Source: DAHUYF01 sp035945115 (GTDB lineage: Bacteria > Pseudomonadota > Alphaproteobacteria > ATCC43930 > CGMCC-115725). Taken from it: a stretch of DNA of 64,000 nucleotides. Each line of letters begins with the position of its first letter. Position 1 is the stretch's first letter. A model generated the notes under the pieces. The model saw only the letters and a program-made list of their open reading frames with translations, made no database searches and was not told the DNA's origin. The stretch covers positions 1 to 64,000 of the forward strand of contig DASZAN010000116.1 in the NCBI GenBank assembly GCA_035945115.1. Reading direction: 5' to 3'. This document shows, piece by piece, positions 25,106-33,627 of the stretch. The translations under genes and the position numbers were made by a program.

Positions 25106-27373
25106 TCAGACCTTCTCGACGAATGCGTCCATGACCATCTTCTCGCCGGCCTTGTCGAAGTTGATGGCGAGCTTGTTGTCTTCGACCGCGCGCACCGTGC
25201 CATAGCCGAATTTCTGATGGAAGATGCGGTCGCCCTTGGCAAAGCCGCCGATGCGGCGCACCTCGACACCGCGCGGCGGTACGGGCCGCGATTCAATGAT
25301 GGGCGCGCGGCGACCGAGCGGACCCAAGCGAGTGAGGTCGGGCCGAGCGAGCTCGGGCCCGGGCCGTGTCATCGACCAATCCTCGCGCTCGAACGCGCCG
25401 GCACGTGGATAAAGTCCGGGATCGGCAACGATGTCGGTATGCTCGCGCGGCAGCTCGGCGATGAAGCGCGACGGCAAGGTCGGCTGCCATTGACCGTACA
25501 TACGGCGGTTGGCGGCATATGAGACATAGGCGCGGCGCTTGGCGCGGGTGAGGCCGACATAGGCGAGCCGCCGCTCTTCCTCGAGGCCGGCGCGGCCGGT
25601 GTCGTCCATGGCGCGCTGATTGGGGAAGAGCCCTTCCTCCCAGCCGGGCAGAAAGACGGTGTCGAATTCGAGTCCCTTGGCGCTGTGGAGCGTCATGATG
25701 CTCACCATGTCGCCGCCGGCTGTCGCGGTGTTTTCCATGACGAGGCTCACATGCTCGAGAAAGCCCGCGAGATTGTCGAACTCGGCCATGCCCGCGATGA
25801 GCTCTTTCAAGTTCTCGAGCCGGCCCGGTGCCTCCGGCGATTTGTCCGCCTGCCACATCGCGGTATAGCCGGACTCATCGAGAATTTGCGCGGCGAGTTC
25901 GGTATGGAGAACGCGATCGGCGAGACCCTGCCAGCGCGAGAGCGACGTCAGAAAATCGCGGAGCGCTTTGCGCGCGGCGGGCTTGATCTCGTCGGTCTCG
26001 ACGAGCCGCGCCGCCGCCTCAGCGAGCGGCAGGCGTTGCGCTCGGGCGAGCGTGTGCAGTGATTGCAGCGTCGCCTCGCCGATGCCACGCCGCGGCACGT
26101 TGACGATGCGTTCGAAGGCCAAGTCGTCGGCGGGCTGGTGCACGAGGCGCAAATAAGCGAGCGCGTCGCGAATCTCTTGCCGCTCGTAGAAGCGGGGACC
26201 GCCGATGACGCGATAGGGAAGCCCCAGCGTCAGAAAGCGCTCCTCGAATTCGCGCGTCTGGAAACCGGCGCGCACGAGGATCGCCATCTCCGAGAGCGCC
26301 TCGCCGCGGTGCTGACGCGCCTCGATCTCGTCGCCGACCCAGCGCGCCTCTTCTTCGCCATCCCAGACGCCACGCAAGATGATCCGTTCGCCCTCGTTAT
26401 GCGCCGTCCACAGCGTCTTGCCGAGGCGCCCTTCATTGTGCGCGATCAATCCCGAGGCGGCGGCGAGGATATGCGGCGTCGAGCGGTAGTTCTGCTCGAG
26501 GCGGATGATCTTGGCGCCGGGAAAATCGCGCTCGAAGCGGAGGATGTTGCCGATCTCGGCGCCTCGCCAGGAGTAGACGGACTGGTCGTCGTCGCCGACG
26601 CAGCAGAGATTGCGGTGGCCCTGCGCCAGAAGCCGCAGCCACAAATATTGCGCGACATTGGTGTCCTGATACTCGTCCACCAACATGTAGCGGAAGCGCT
26701 GCTGGTAATCGGCGAGGATGTCGGCGCGGACGGCGAAGATGGTGAGATTGTGCAGCAGAAGATCGCCGAAATCCGCGGCGTTGACGGCGAGGAGCCGTTC
26801 CTGATAAGCGCGGAAGAGGCCGGCGCCGCGCCCATCAGCAAGCCCCCGCTGATCCTCGACCGGCACCTTGTCGGGACCGAGGCCGCGGTCCTTCCAGCGC
26901 TCGATCGCGCCCAACAGCGTGCGCGCCGGCCAGCGCTTCTCGTCGATCCCTGCCGCGGCGGCGAGCTGCTTCATGAGGCGCAGCTGATCGTCCGTGTCGA
27001 GGATGGTGAAGTTGGGTTTGAGGCCCACCACTTCCGCGTGCCGGCGCAGGATGCGCGCGGCAATGGCGTGGAAGGTGCCGAGCCAGAGCCCCTCGGCGCT
27101 CTCGCCGATCATGCGCTCCAGGCGCGCGCGCATCTCGAGCGCGGCCTTGTTGGTGAAGGTGACGGCGAGGATTTGGCTCGGCCACGCCCGCCTCGTGGCG
27201 AGAATATGGGCAAGCCGCGTCGTCAGCACCCGCGTCTTGCCCGTCCCGGCACCGGCCAGGACCAGCACCGGCCCTTCAACCGCCTCGACGGCGCGGCGCT
27301 GCGCCTCGTTGAGGCCGGCGAGGTAGCTGGGCGATGCGGCGGCGGGAGCGGCGGTAAACTCGGACTCTGCCAT
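25106..27373 (-). CDS. uvrD: ATP-dependent DNA helicase UvrD/PcrA
   Basis: A 755-aa superfamily 1 3'-5' helicase for nucleotide-excision and mismatch repair. It starts with a Q-motif region (YLAGLNEAQRRAVEAVEGPV). Motif I is AGAGTGKTRVLTTRL, motif II DEYQDTNVAQY, motif III VGDDDQSVYSWRGAE, motif IV LEQNYRST, motif V SIMTLHSAKGLEFDTVFLPG and motif VI RRLAYVGLTRAKR. The C-terminus ends with the PcrA/UvrD Tudor-like patch (GDRIFHQKFGYGTVRAVEDN). ATG 27373 is preferred over an upstream start at 27391 because the family normally begins shortly before the Q motif. Confidence 0.95.
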   Translation of the reverse strand: MAESEFTAAPAAASPSYLAGLNEAQRRAVEAVEGPVLVLAGAGTGKTRVLTTRLAHILATRRAWPSQILAVTFTNKAALEMRARLERMIGESAEGLWLGTFHAIAARILRRHAEVVGLKPNFTILDTDDQLRLMKQLAAAAGIDEKRWPARTLLGAIERWKDRGLGPDKVPVEDQRGLADGRGAGLFRAYQERLLAVNAADFGDLLLHNLTIFAVRADILADYQQRFRYMLVDEYQDTNVAQYLWLRLLAQGHRNLCCVGDDDQSVYSWRGAEIGNILRFERDFPGAKIIRLEQNYRSTPHILAAASGLIAHNEGRLGKTLWTAHNEGERIILRGVWDGEEEARWVGDEIEARQHRGEALSEMAILVRAGFQTREFEERFLTLGLPYRVIGGPRFYERQEIRDALAYLRLVHQPADDLAFERIVNVPRRGIGEATLQSLHTLARAQRLPLAEAAARLVETDEIKPAARKALRDFLTSLSRWQGLADRVLHTELAAQILDESGYTAMWQADKSPEAPGRLENLKELIAGMAEFDNLAGFLEHVSLVMENTATAGGDMVSIMTLHSAKGLEFDTVFLPGWEEGLFPNQRAMDDTGRAGLEEERRLAYVGLTRAKRRAYVSYAANRRMYGQWQPTLPSRFIAELPREHTDIVADPGLYPRAGAFEREDWSMTRPGPELARPDLTRLGPLGRRAPIIESRPVPPRGVEVRRIGGFAKGDRIFHQKFGYGTVRAVEDNKLAINFDKAGEKMVMDAFVEKV

Positions 27374-27519
27374 TGCGGCGGTATATAGCACGTGCAGCGC
27401 CCAGAGGGAGGAGCGGTTTGGCTCTACTGCATGACCACCATACGCCGGTCTTGCAGCGAAATCAGAGGGGTGTTCCGGCGGGAAAACCCTTATGATGCCC
27501 CGCCCTCAGCCCCGCGCCC

Positions 27520-28785
27520 ATGCACGCCTTCGTCATCATCGCCGTCTTCGTCTTGACCTACCTCGGCATGGCCGCCGGGCGGCTGCCCTGGCTGCAGGTC
27601 GACCGCACCGGTATCGCGCTCTTGGGCGTGATCGCGCTGCTTGCCACCGAAGCGGTGACGCTTGATCAGCTCGGCGCCACCATCGACACATCGACCTTGG
27701 TGCTGCTCTTCGCGCTGATGATCATCTCGGCGCAGTTCGTTCATTCCGGCTTCTACGATTTCTGCGCCGAATGGATCACCAGCCGGCGCGGCGGTCCCGC
27801 CTGGCTCCTCGCCACCACCGTCGGCGTCTGCGGCGGGCTCGCGGCACTCCTCGCCAACGACATACTCGTCTTCGCCATGGCGCCGCTTCTCGTCACTGGC
27901 GCTCGCTCGCGAGGGCTCGATCCCCGGCCGTTTCTAATTGCGCTCGCGAGCGCCACCAATATCGGCTCGGCCGCCACGCTCATCGGCAATCCGCAGAACA
28001 TCCTCATCGGCCAGGTCGGGAACCTCAGCTTCCACACCTTCCTGCTCGCCTGCGGCGTGCCGGCGTTGGTCGGCCTGATCGCCGTCTTCATCGTTACCTG
28101 GTTCCTCTGGCACGACCGCATCGAAGGCACCGTCCTCGCCGTCACCCGCGACGGGCCGGAAGTGGCCATGCACCCCCATGACCGCAATCAGACCATCAAG
28201 GGCGCGGCGGCCTTGGCGGCGCTCCTCGTGCTCTTCACCACGCCGCTGCCGCGCGAGACGGGCGGCCTCGCCATCGCCGCGCTGCTGCTCGCGACGCGCA
28301 AATTCACGAGCCGCAGCATGATCGCCGCGGTCGACTGGCCGCTGCTGCTGCTCTTCGTCTGTCTCTTCGGCATCACCGGCGCGCTTGCCGATACGGGCTT
28401 GCCGTGGACGGTAATCTCGGGCTTGCAGGAGTTGGGGCTGCTGCCTGACAACCTCGCCGTGCTGACGCCGCTCACTCTCCTCATGAGCAACACCATCGGC
28501 AACGTGCCGTCGGTCATCCTCCTGCTGCAGGTCTGGCCCAACCCGGCGCAAGGCGCGCTCTATGGGCTCGCGCTCCTCTCCTCGCTCGCCGGCAACCTGC
28601 TCCTCGTCGGTAGCCTCACCAATCTTATCGTGGTCGAGCGCGCCGCCGCCTTCGGTGTCCGCGTCACCTTCGCGGATTATGCCCGCGCCGGCGTGCCGAT
28701 CACTCTCATTTCCATGGGCTTTGCCGTGTTCTGGCTCGCCTGGACCGGCTGGCTGCCGCTCTGGCCCGGCGGCACGGTGCAATGA
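27520..28785 (+). CDS. SLC13/ArsB-like anion or citrate transporter
   Basis: A 421-aa membrane protein of the ion-transporter superfamily (ArsB/NhaD/SLC13). It shows two-fold internal symmetry. The first half has ALLANDILVFAMAPLLV followed by ASATNIGSAATLIGNPQNIL; the second half has LLMSNTIGNVPSVILLL followed by LAGNLLLVGSLTNLIVVE. The SNT/N-x-G-x-x-T...GNPQN motifs bind ion and substrate in this superfamily. Whether it carries arsenite, sodium or a dicarboxylate cannot be decided; no arsenic genes lie nearby. It is followed after 10 nt by the GNAT gene. Confidence 0.85.
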   Translation: MHAFVIIAVFVLTYLGMAAGRLPWLQVDRTGIALLGVIALLATEAVTLDQLGATIDTSTLVLLFALMIISAQFVHSGFYDFCAEWITSRRGGPAWLLATTVGVCGGLAALLANDILVFAMAPLLVTGARSRGLDPRPFLIALASATNIGSAATLIGNPQNILIGQVGNLSFHTFLLACGVPALVGLIAVFIVTWFLWHDRIEGTVLAVTRDGPEVAMHPHDRNQTIKGAAALAALLVLFTTPLPRETGGLAIAALLLATRKFTSRSMIAAVDWPLLLLFVCLFGITGALADTGLPWTVISGLQELGLLPDNLAVLTPLTLLMSNTIGNVPSVILLLQVWPNPAQGALYGLALLSSLAGNLLLVGSLTNLIVVERAAAFGVRVTFADYARAGVPITLISMGFAVFWLAWTGWLPLWPGGTVQ

Positions 28786-28795
28786 GGCGCGCGCA

Positions 28796-29284
28796 ATGAC
28801 TCGAGTGTCGATCCGTTCCTGGACGCCTGATGATGTCGGCTTGGTGCTCTACTTCGTGCGCGCGCTCGCCGCCTTCGAACGCGAGCCCGATGCGGTGAGC
28901 GCCGGCGAAGCCGATCTGCTGCGCGACGGCTTTGGAGCGAAGCCGTGCTTCGAGGTGCGGCTCGCCTTCGTCGACGATCGCCCGGCCGGCTTCACCCTCT
29001 TCTTCACGACTTATTCTACCTGGGAAGGCCGTCCTGGGCTTTATCTTGAGGACATCTTCGTCGAGGAATGGGCGCGCAAGAGTGGCGTCGGCCGCCGCCT
29101 CATCATCGATCTCGCGCGGCTCGCGCAAGAACGGAACTGCCGCCGCCTCGATCTCTCTGTCCTCGACTGGAATCCCGCGCGCGGCTTTTACGAGCGTCTC
29201 GGCATCCACCCCAACAAGGGCTGGCTTCCCTACCGTGTTAGAGGAGAGGCGCTGGTGCGCCTCGCTGCGGAAGCTGAGGATTAG
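28796..29284 (+). CDS. GNAT-family N-acetyltransferase
   Basis: A 162-aa acetyltransferase fold. The acetyl-CoA-binding motif A is LEDIFVEEWARKSGVGRRLI (V-x-x-x-x-R-x-x-G-x-G). It is preceded by the strand GFTLFFTTYSTWEGRPGLY and followed by RRLDLSVLDWNPARGFYERL, which carries the terminal Tyr often used as general acid. The sequence most resembles the diamine/thialysine acetyltransferase (SSAT) branch, with FVRALAAFEREPDAV and YLEDIFV, but the substrate is only inferred. It is probably cotranscribed with the transporter gene 10 nt upstream and overlaps the convergent cyclase gene by 4 nt. Confidence 0.88.
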   Translation: MTRVSIRSWTPDDVGLVLYFVRALAAFEREPDAVSAGEADLLRDGFGAKPCFEVRLAFVDDRPAGFTLFFTTYSTWEGRPGLYLEDIFVEEWARKSGVGRRLIIDLARLAQERNCRRLDLSVLDWNPARGFYERLGIHPNKGWLPYRVRGEALVRLAAEAED

Positions 29285-30339
29285 CCGCCGGCGGCCGCCG
29301 GCTCCATGGCGTCTTCCGTCACCACGCGGTTGCGGCCGTTGCGCTTTGCCTGATAGAGCGCGGCGTCGGCGCGGCGCACGGTCTCGACGAGCTGCTCGCC
29401 GGGACGGTAGCAGGCGACGCCGATCGACATCGTGATGGTGCCGTAGTCGTCGCCGGTGTGCTTGCGCACGACGCGGCGGCCCATGATGGTGCGGCGGATC
29501 TGATCGGCCAAGCCCTTGGCGTCGTTGAGGCGAGTCTGCGGCAGGATGATCGCGAACTCCTCGCCGCCATAGCGCGCCGGCGTGTCGCGGCCTTTGACGC
29601 TGTCGGTGAGCGTGCGGGCGACGAGGCGCAGCACCTGGTCGCCGAGCTGGTGGCCATAGTTGTCGTTGAATAGCTTGAAGTGGTCGATGTCGAGGATGAG
29701 CAGCGAGAGCGCCTCGCCACTTTCCATGGCATCGCGCGCCGCTTGGCGCAGCCGCGTCTCGAAGAATTTCCGGTTGGGAATGCCGGTGAGCGCGTCGGTG
29801 AGCGCTTCGCGCCGCACCTCCTCGAGACTCTGGCGGAGCTCGGCGATTTCGCTCGAGGACTGGTTGAGGCGATCCTCCAGCGCACCGTTGCGCTCGATCA
29901 TATGCTGCGTCTCGAAGATCAGGCCGGAGAGGAGAGCGCGGAATTCGTGGTTGTTTTCCACGGCCGCGCCCATCTCGTTCGAGAACTGGTCGAGGGTCTT
30001 GCCGAAATCGCTCGCCTCGCCGCTTGCCGATTTCAAGAAGCGCGAGACCTGCTCGATCGCGTAGTGCAGGCGGCCGCTCGTCTCACTCACCACGTTCAGG
30101 TGGCGGTTGCTGTCGCAGAAGCGGCTGTAGAGCTCGGCGTTGAGCGCTTCCGAGAATTCCTGCTTGTTCGAGATGAGGATATCGATGGTGCGCCTGAGCT
30201 CGGGCATGCCCGTTGCGTAGGCATACCAGACCGCATAGTTTTCCGGCGTCGGCGGCACCTGATGGCCGATCATGGCCTGCAAGGCCGCCTCGGCATGCGT
30301 CCGTGCTTGCCGGAATTCGTCGGCCTTCCCCTGTCCCAT
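29281..30339 (-). CDS. GGDEF-domain diguanylate cyclase
   Basis: A 352-aa protein that should make cyclic di-GMP. The N-terminal ~160 residues lack membrane segments and include TPENYAVWYAYATG, then a helical linker (ENNHEFRALLSGLIFETQHM, LNQSSSEIAELRQSLEEVRR). The GGDEF domain runs from about residue 185: LTDALTGIPNRKFFETRL, LLILDIDHFKLFNDNYGHQL and the active motif RYGGEEFAIILP. The inhibitory I-site five residues before GGEEF reads KGRD instead of RxxD, so feedback inhibition may be weakened. No EAL domain is present. The gene is a monocistron between convergent and divergent neighbours. Confidence 0.93.
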   Translation of the reverse strand: MGQGKADEFRQARTHAEAALQAMIGHQVPPTPENYAVWYAYATGMPELRRTIDILISNKQEFSEALNAELYSRFCDSNRHLNVVSETSGRLHYAIEQVSRFLKSASGEASDFGKTLDQFSNEMGAAVENNHEFRALLSGLIFETQHMIERNGALEDRLNQSSSEIAELRQSLEEVRREALTDALTGIPNRKFFETRLRQAARDAMESGEALSLLILDIDHFKLFNDNYGHQLGDQVLRLVARTLTDSVKGRDTPARYGGEEFAIILPQTRLNDAKGLADQIRRTIMGRRVVRKHTGDDYGTITMSIGVACYRPGEQLVETVRRADAALYQAKRNGRNRVVTEDAMEPAAAGG

Positions 30340-30492
30340 CGCGCTCGCCTCTGGGTCGATGAACGGACGGCAGAGCGGCCGCCAGCATCAAGCGGAGGAC
30401 TATGCCCATCCTTCATTGCCAAATGGTTGCCAAAGCCGTCTCGGCCGCTCGAAGATTGCGCCCGTCCCTCCCACTTTGGAGAGAGTGCGCCG

Positions 30493-30978
30493 ATGAGTGA
30501 ACACCGACTGGTCGCCTTCCGCGGCCGGGTCGAGCCGCAGTGGATCGACTACAACGGTCATATGAATGTCGGCTACTACGTGGTCGCCTTCGACAAAGGG
30601 ACGGATGGGCTCCTCGACCATCTCGGCCTCGGCGAGGCCTATCGGCGTGCCACCAATCATTCGATCTATGTCCTCGAGGCCCATGTCACCTACGTGCGCG
30701 AGCTCAAGCTCGATGCACCATTCATCATCGACACGCAGCTCATCGACGCGGACGAGAAGCGTCTTCACTTTTTTCACCGCATGCATCACGCCGATCAGGG
30801 CTTCCTCGCCGCCACCAACGAACTGTTGGCGCTTCACGTCGACCTCGCGGGGCCTCGCGCCGCCGCGCTTCCCACCGACGCGGCGGCACGCCTGGCGCCG
30901 CTCGTCGCCGCCCACCGCCGCCTGCCGGCGCCGCCCCAGCTCGGGCGGCGGATTGGCATCAAGCGGAAGGCGGGATAG
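30493..30978 (+). CDS. Hotdog-fold acyl-CoA thioesterase
   Basis: A 161-aa hotdog protein of the 4-hydroxybenzoyl-CoA thioesterase-like group. The active-site stretch is PQWIDYNGHMNVGYYVVAFD (Asp-x-x-Gly-His-Met-Asn), followed by ATNHSIYVLEAHVTYVREL and LHFFHRMHHADQGFLAATNE. This pattern also occurs in thioesterases tied to carnitine or betaine metabolism, but no such genes are near. ATG 30493 has ggagag about 11 nt upstream. The substrate is undetermined. Confidence 0.87.
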   Translation: MSEHRLVAFRGRVEPQWIDYNGHMNVGYYVVAFDKGTDGLLDHLGLGEAYRRATNHSIYVLEAHVTYVRELKLDAPFIIDTQLIDADEKRLHFFHRMHHADQGFLAATNELLALHVDLAGPRAAALPTDAAARLAPLVAAHRRLPAPPQLGRRIGIKRKAG

Positions 30979-31057
30979 TGCAGCGCCGGCTCGAAGCAGC
31001 CGTTAAACAACGCTGCAAGACGCGCCGTGAGTCCTTGATGCAACGGGGCTCCGCGCG

Positions 31058-32044
31058 ATGATCCTCTCCGTTCTCGCGCGCCTCGGCCGGCATGGCACCT
31101 GGTTTCTCGCGGGCGGGCTTTTCGTCGGCCTCTTGGCGCCGCCGCTCGCGGCGCTGCTGCGTCCTGCCTTGCCAGCGCTCATCTTCGTGCTCACGGCCAC
31201 GACCTTTCTCAGCATCGATTGGGCGGCGCTCGCCGTTCATGCGCGCCGGCCGGGCCTTCTCGCGCTGATCCTCGCCTGGAGTCTGCTGGCGACGCCGCTC
31301 ATCGTCGCCGCCGCAGCACGACTCCTGGACCTGCCAGCCGGGCTCACACAGGGCTTGGTGCTTTGGGCGGCGTCGCCGCCGCTCATCGCTGTGCCGGCGA
31401 TTGCGCTTTTGTTGGGATTGGACGGTGCGCTGGCCCTCTTAGCGATGGTGGGCGGCACCCTCGTCATGCCGCTCACCTTGCCGCCGCTCGTTTTGGGCCT
31501 TATCGGCTTGACGGTCGGCATGAGCATTCCCGTCCTGATGCTGCGGCTTGTGATGTTCATCGGCGGTGCGGCGTTGCTCGCGGCCTTGCTGCAACGCCTT
31601 TACGGCGCCGAGCGATTGCGCCGCTATACGCTCGAGCTGAGCGGCCTCAACGTGCTGATCCTGTTGCTCTTCGCCATTGCCATCATGGAGGGCGTCACGG
31701 CGCGGCTTCTCAGCGAGCCTGGCGCCGTGCTGCTCTATGCCGCGGCAGCCCTTGGCGTCAGCCTGTCTCTGCAGGCCCTGAGTTTCGCTGTCTTCTTCCG
31801 GCTCGCGCGCCTTCCGGCGCTCACCATCGCCCTTGTCGGCGGCAACAAGAACATGGGGGTCGCCTGGGCCAATCTCGCGGGCGCCGCGAGCCCGGAGGTA
31901 AACCTCTTTTTCGCCGCCGTGCAGCTGCCGATCTATGTGCTGCCGGCGCTTCTGAAGCCGATCTATCGCCGCTTGGGCGCCGCGCCAGCGCCGGGGATCA
32001 GCCGGTCGGGCGCCAGCGCAGCAGATGGCGCTCGAGGCGATTGA
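31058..32044 (+). CDS. SBF-family (bile acid:Na+ symporter-like) transporter
   Basis: A 328-aa protein with about ten membrane segments of the bile acid/sodium symporter superfamily, which also contains ACR3 arsenite carriers. Helpful stretches are LTQGLVLWAASPPLIAVPAI near residue 100 and LTIALVGGNKNMGVAWANLA near 265; the latter corresponds to the broken-helix sodium site of the family. The ligand is unknown. The 3' end overlaps the convergent ABC permease gene by 47 nt. The last 20 residues (APGISRSGASAADGARGD) fall inside that overlap and are not membrane-like. Confidence 0.8.
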   Translation: MILSVLARLGRHGTWFLAGGLFVGLLAPPLAALLRPALPALIFVLTATTFLSIDWAALAVHARRPGLLALILAWSLLATPLIVAAAARLLDLPAGLTQGLVLWAASPPLIAVPAIALLLGLDGALALLAMVGGTLVMPLTLPPLVLGLIGLTVGMSIPVLMLRLVMFIGGAALLAALLQRLYGAERLRRYTLELSGLNVLILLLFAIAIMEGVTARLLSEPGAVLLYAAAALGVSLSLQALSFAVFFRLARLPALTIALVGGNKNMGVAWANLAGAASPEVNLFFAAVQLPIYVLPALLKPIYRRLGAAPAPGISRSGASAADGARGD

Positions 32045-32747
32045 TGGCGAGATCAATACAGAGCACCACGGCCGAGGTGAGGATGAGGCCGGCGAAGACG
32101 CCGGTGGTGTCGAAGACGCCTTGCGCCTGCGCCACGACGTAGCCGATGCCGCGGGACGCGCCGATATATTCGCCGACCACCGCGCCCACCAGCGCGAAGC
32201 CGATGCTGGTGTGAAGGCTGGAGAAGATCCAGGCCATCGCCGAGGGCAGATAGACATAACGCAGCATCTGCCGGTCGCTCGCCTGTAGCATGCGCGCATT
32301 GTTGCGCACGACCGGATCGACCTCGCGGATGCCTTGGAAGGTGTTGAAGAAGACGATGAAGAAGACGAGCGTCACCCCAAGCGCCACTTTGGAGGCGACG
32401 CCAAGGCCGAACCACAGAACGAAGATCGGCGCGAGGATGACGCGCGGCAGCGCGTTCAAGATGCGGATATACGGATCGAACACTGCCGCCAGAAGCTCGA
32501 TGCGGGCGAACGCCAAGCCGGCGGCGACGCCCAGCACCGCGCCGATGACGAAGGCGAGCAGCGCCTCGAGCAGGGTCACGGCGAGATGCGGCCAGATATA
32601 GCCGCCCAAGAGCCACTCCCAGATTTTCGCGGCGATCGCCGAGGGACGGCTGAAGAAGAAGGGATCGATGAGATTGAAGGCGGCAAGCGCCTGCCAGACG
32701 CCGACGAGGAGCACGAACACGGCCACCTGGAGAACGCGCACCTTCAT
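31998..32747 (-). CDS. ABC transporter permease, SsuC/TauC-ThiX type
   Basis: A 249-aa inner-membrane permease with about six membrane segments. The EAA loop, which contacts the ATPase, is visible around RNNARMLQASDRQMLRYVYL, just before PSAMAWIFSSLHTSIGFALV. Family features include FSRPSAIAAKIWEWL at the start and RILNALPRVILAPIFVLWFG. It is the third gene of a minus-strand operon: binding protein (33628), ATPase (32744), permease. Its start overlaps the ATPase stop (ATGA). Such systems import sulfonates, nitrate-like anions or thiamine-precursor pyrimidines. Confidence 0.9.
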   Translation of the reverse strand: MKVRVLQVAVFVLLVGVWQALAAFNLIDPFFFSRPSAIAAKIWEWLLGGYIWPHLAVTLLEALLAFVIGAVLGVAAGLAFARIELLAAVFDPYIRILNALPRVILAPIFVLWFGLGVASKVALGVTLVFFIVFFNTFQGIREVDPVVRNNARMLQASDRQMLRYVYLPSAMAWIFSSLHTSIGFALVGAVVGEYIGASRGIGYVVAQAQGVFDTTGVFAGLILTSAVVLCIDLAINRLERHLLRWRPTG

Positions 32748-33556
32748 GACGCTTGCGCGGCGAAGGAGCGCTTCACCTCGTCGCGGAGATCGGCCCAGAT
32801 ACGGCGGTAGAGCGCGGTGAAGTCGGGATCGAGGCGAATCTCCGCGACGTCGCGCGGCCGCGGCAGCGGCACGTCGTAGACACCCTTGACCCGCGCCGGG
32901 CTCGCCGTCAGCACGACAACGCGGTCGGCGAGCGCGATCGCCTCTTCGAGATCATGCGTGATGAAGAGCACGGTCTTGCCGCTCTCCTGCCAGAGCTCCA
33001 GGAGCTCGTTCTCCATGTTCTGCCGCGTCTGCACGTCGAGCGCACCGAAGGGCTCGTCCATCAGGAGGATGCGCGGATCGACGATCCAGCTTTGCGCGAT
33101 GGCGATTCGTTTTCGCATGCCGCCGGAGAGCTGATGGGGAAAGCGATCCTCGAATCCCGCGAGCCCGACGCGGGCGATGAAGCGATGTGCGCGCTCGCGC
33201 GCCTCGGCCGCGGAAACGCCGCGGATGTCGAGCCCCAAGCGGACATTGTCGAGGACGCTTCGCCAGGGCAGCAGCGCATCCTGCTGGAAGAGATAAGCCG
33301 CCTCGCGGTTGATGCCGGAAAGCGGCGCCCCGAACACGCGGACGCCCCCTTCCGCCGGCGCCAACAATCCCGCCGCGACATTGAGCAAGGTCGATTTGCC
33401 ACAGCCGGAGGGCCCGACGATCGCAACGAACGAGCCCGGCGCAACCGCGAGCGAAATGTCGCTCACCGCCACGTGCACGCCTTTCGCTGGCGTCGCAAAG
33501 CGCACGCTCACCTGCTCAAAGGCGAGCGCGGACGGCGCGTCTTTAGGCGGCATCAT
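32744..33556 (-). CDS. ABC transporter ATP-binding protein, SsuB/TauB type
   Basis: A 270-aa ATPase. Walker A is VGPSGCGKSTLLNVAAGLL, the Q-loop is LFQQDALLPWRSVLDNVRLG, the signature is LSGGMRKRIAIAQSW (the LSGGM form usual in this subfamily), Walker B is ILLMDEPFGALDVQTRQ, and the switch His is in FITHDLEEAI. ATG 33556 is chosen because gaggagaaag precedes it; the longer frame to 33607 only reads through repeat B3. It shares ATGA with the downstream permease gene. Confidence 0.92.
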   Translation of the reverse strand: MMPPKDAPSALAFEQVSVRFATPAKGVHVAVSDISLAVAPGSFVAIVGPSGCGKSTLLNVAAGLLAPAEGGVRVFGAPLSGINREAAYLFQQDALLPWRSVLDNVRLGLDIRGVSAAEARERAHRFIARVGLAGFEDRFPHQLSGGMRKRIAIAQSWIVDPRILLMDEPFGALDVQTRQNMENELLELWQESGKTVLFITHDLEEAIALADRVVVLTASPARVKGVYDVPLPRPRDVAEIRLDPDFTALYRRIWADLRDEVKRSFAAQAS

Positions 33557-33563
33557 TCTTTCT

Positions 33564-33589
33564 CCTCTCCGCCCCCAAGGGCGGAGAGG
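33564..33589. repeat. Palindromic repeat, family B partial copy 3
   Basis: A single hairpin, cctctccgccc (33564-33574) and gggcggagagg (33579-33589), with a 4-nt loop. It is half of a family B unit. It lies inside the ABC operon, in the 71-nt space between the binding-protein gene and the ATPase gene, and its left arm supplies part of the purine-rich sequence in front of the ATPase start. It may lower expression of the downstream genes relative to the binding protein. Confidence 0.7.
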
Positions 33590-33627
33590 GAAAGTACGGC
33601 GGCGCACTTATAGTCATGCGAGCCGAC

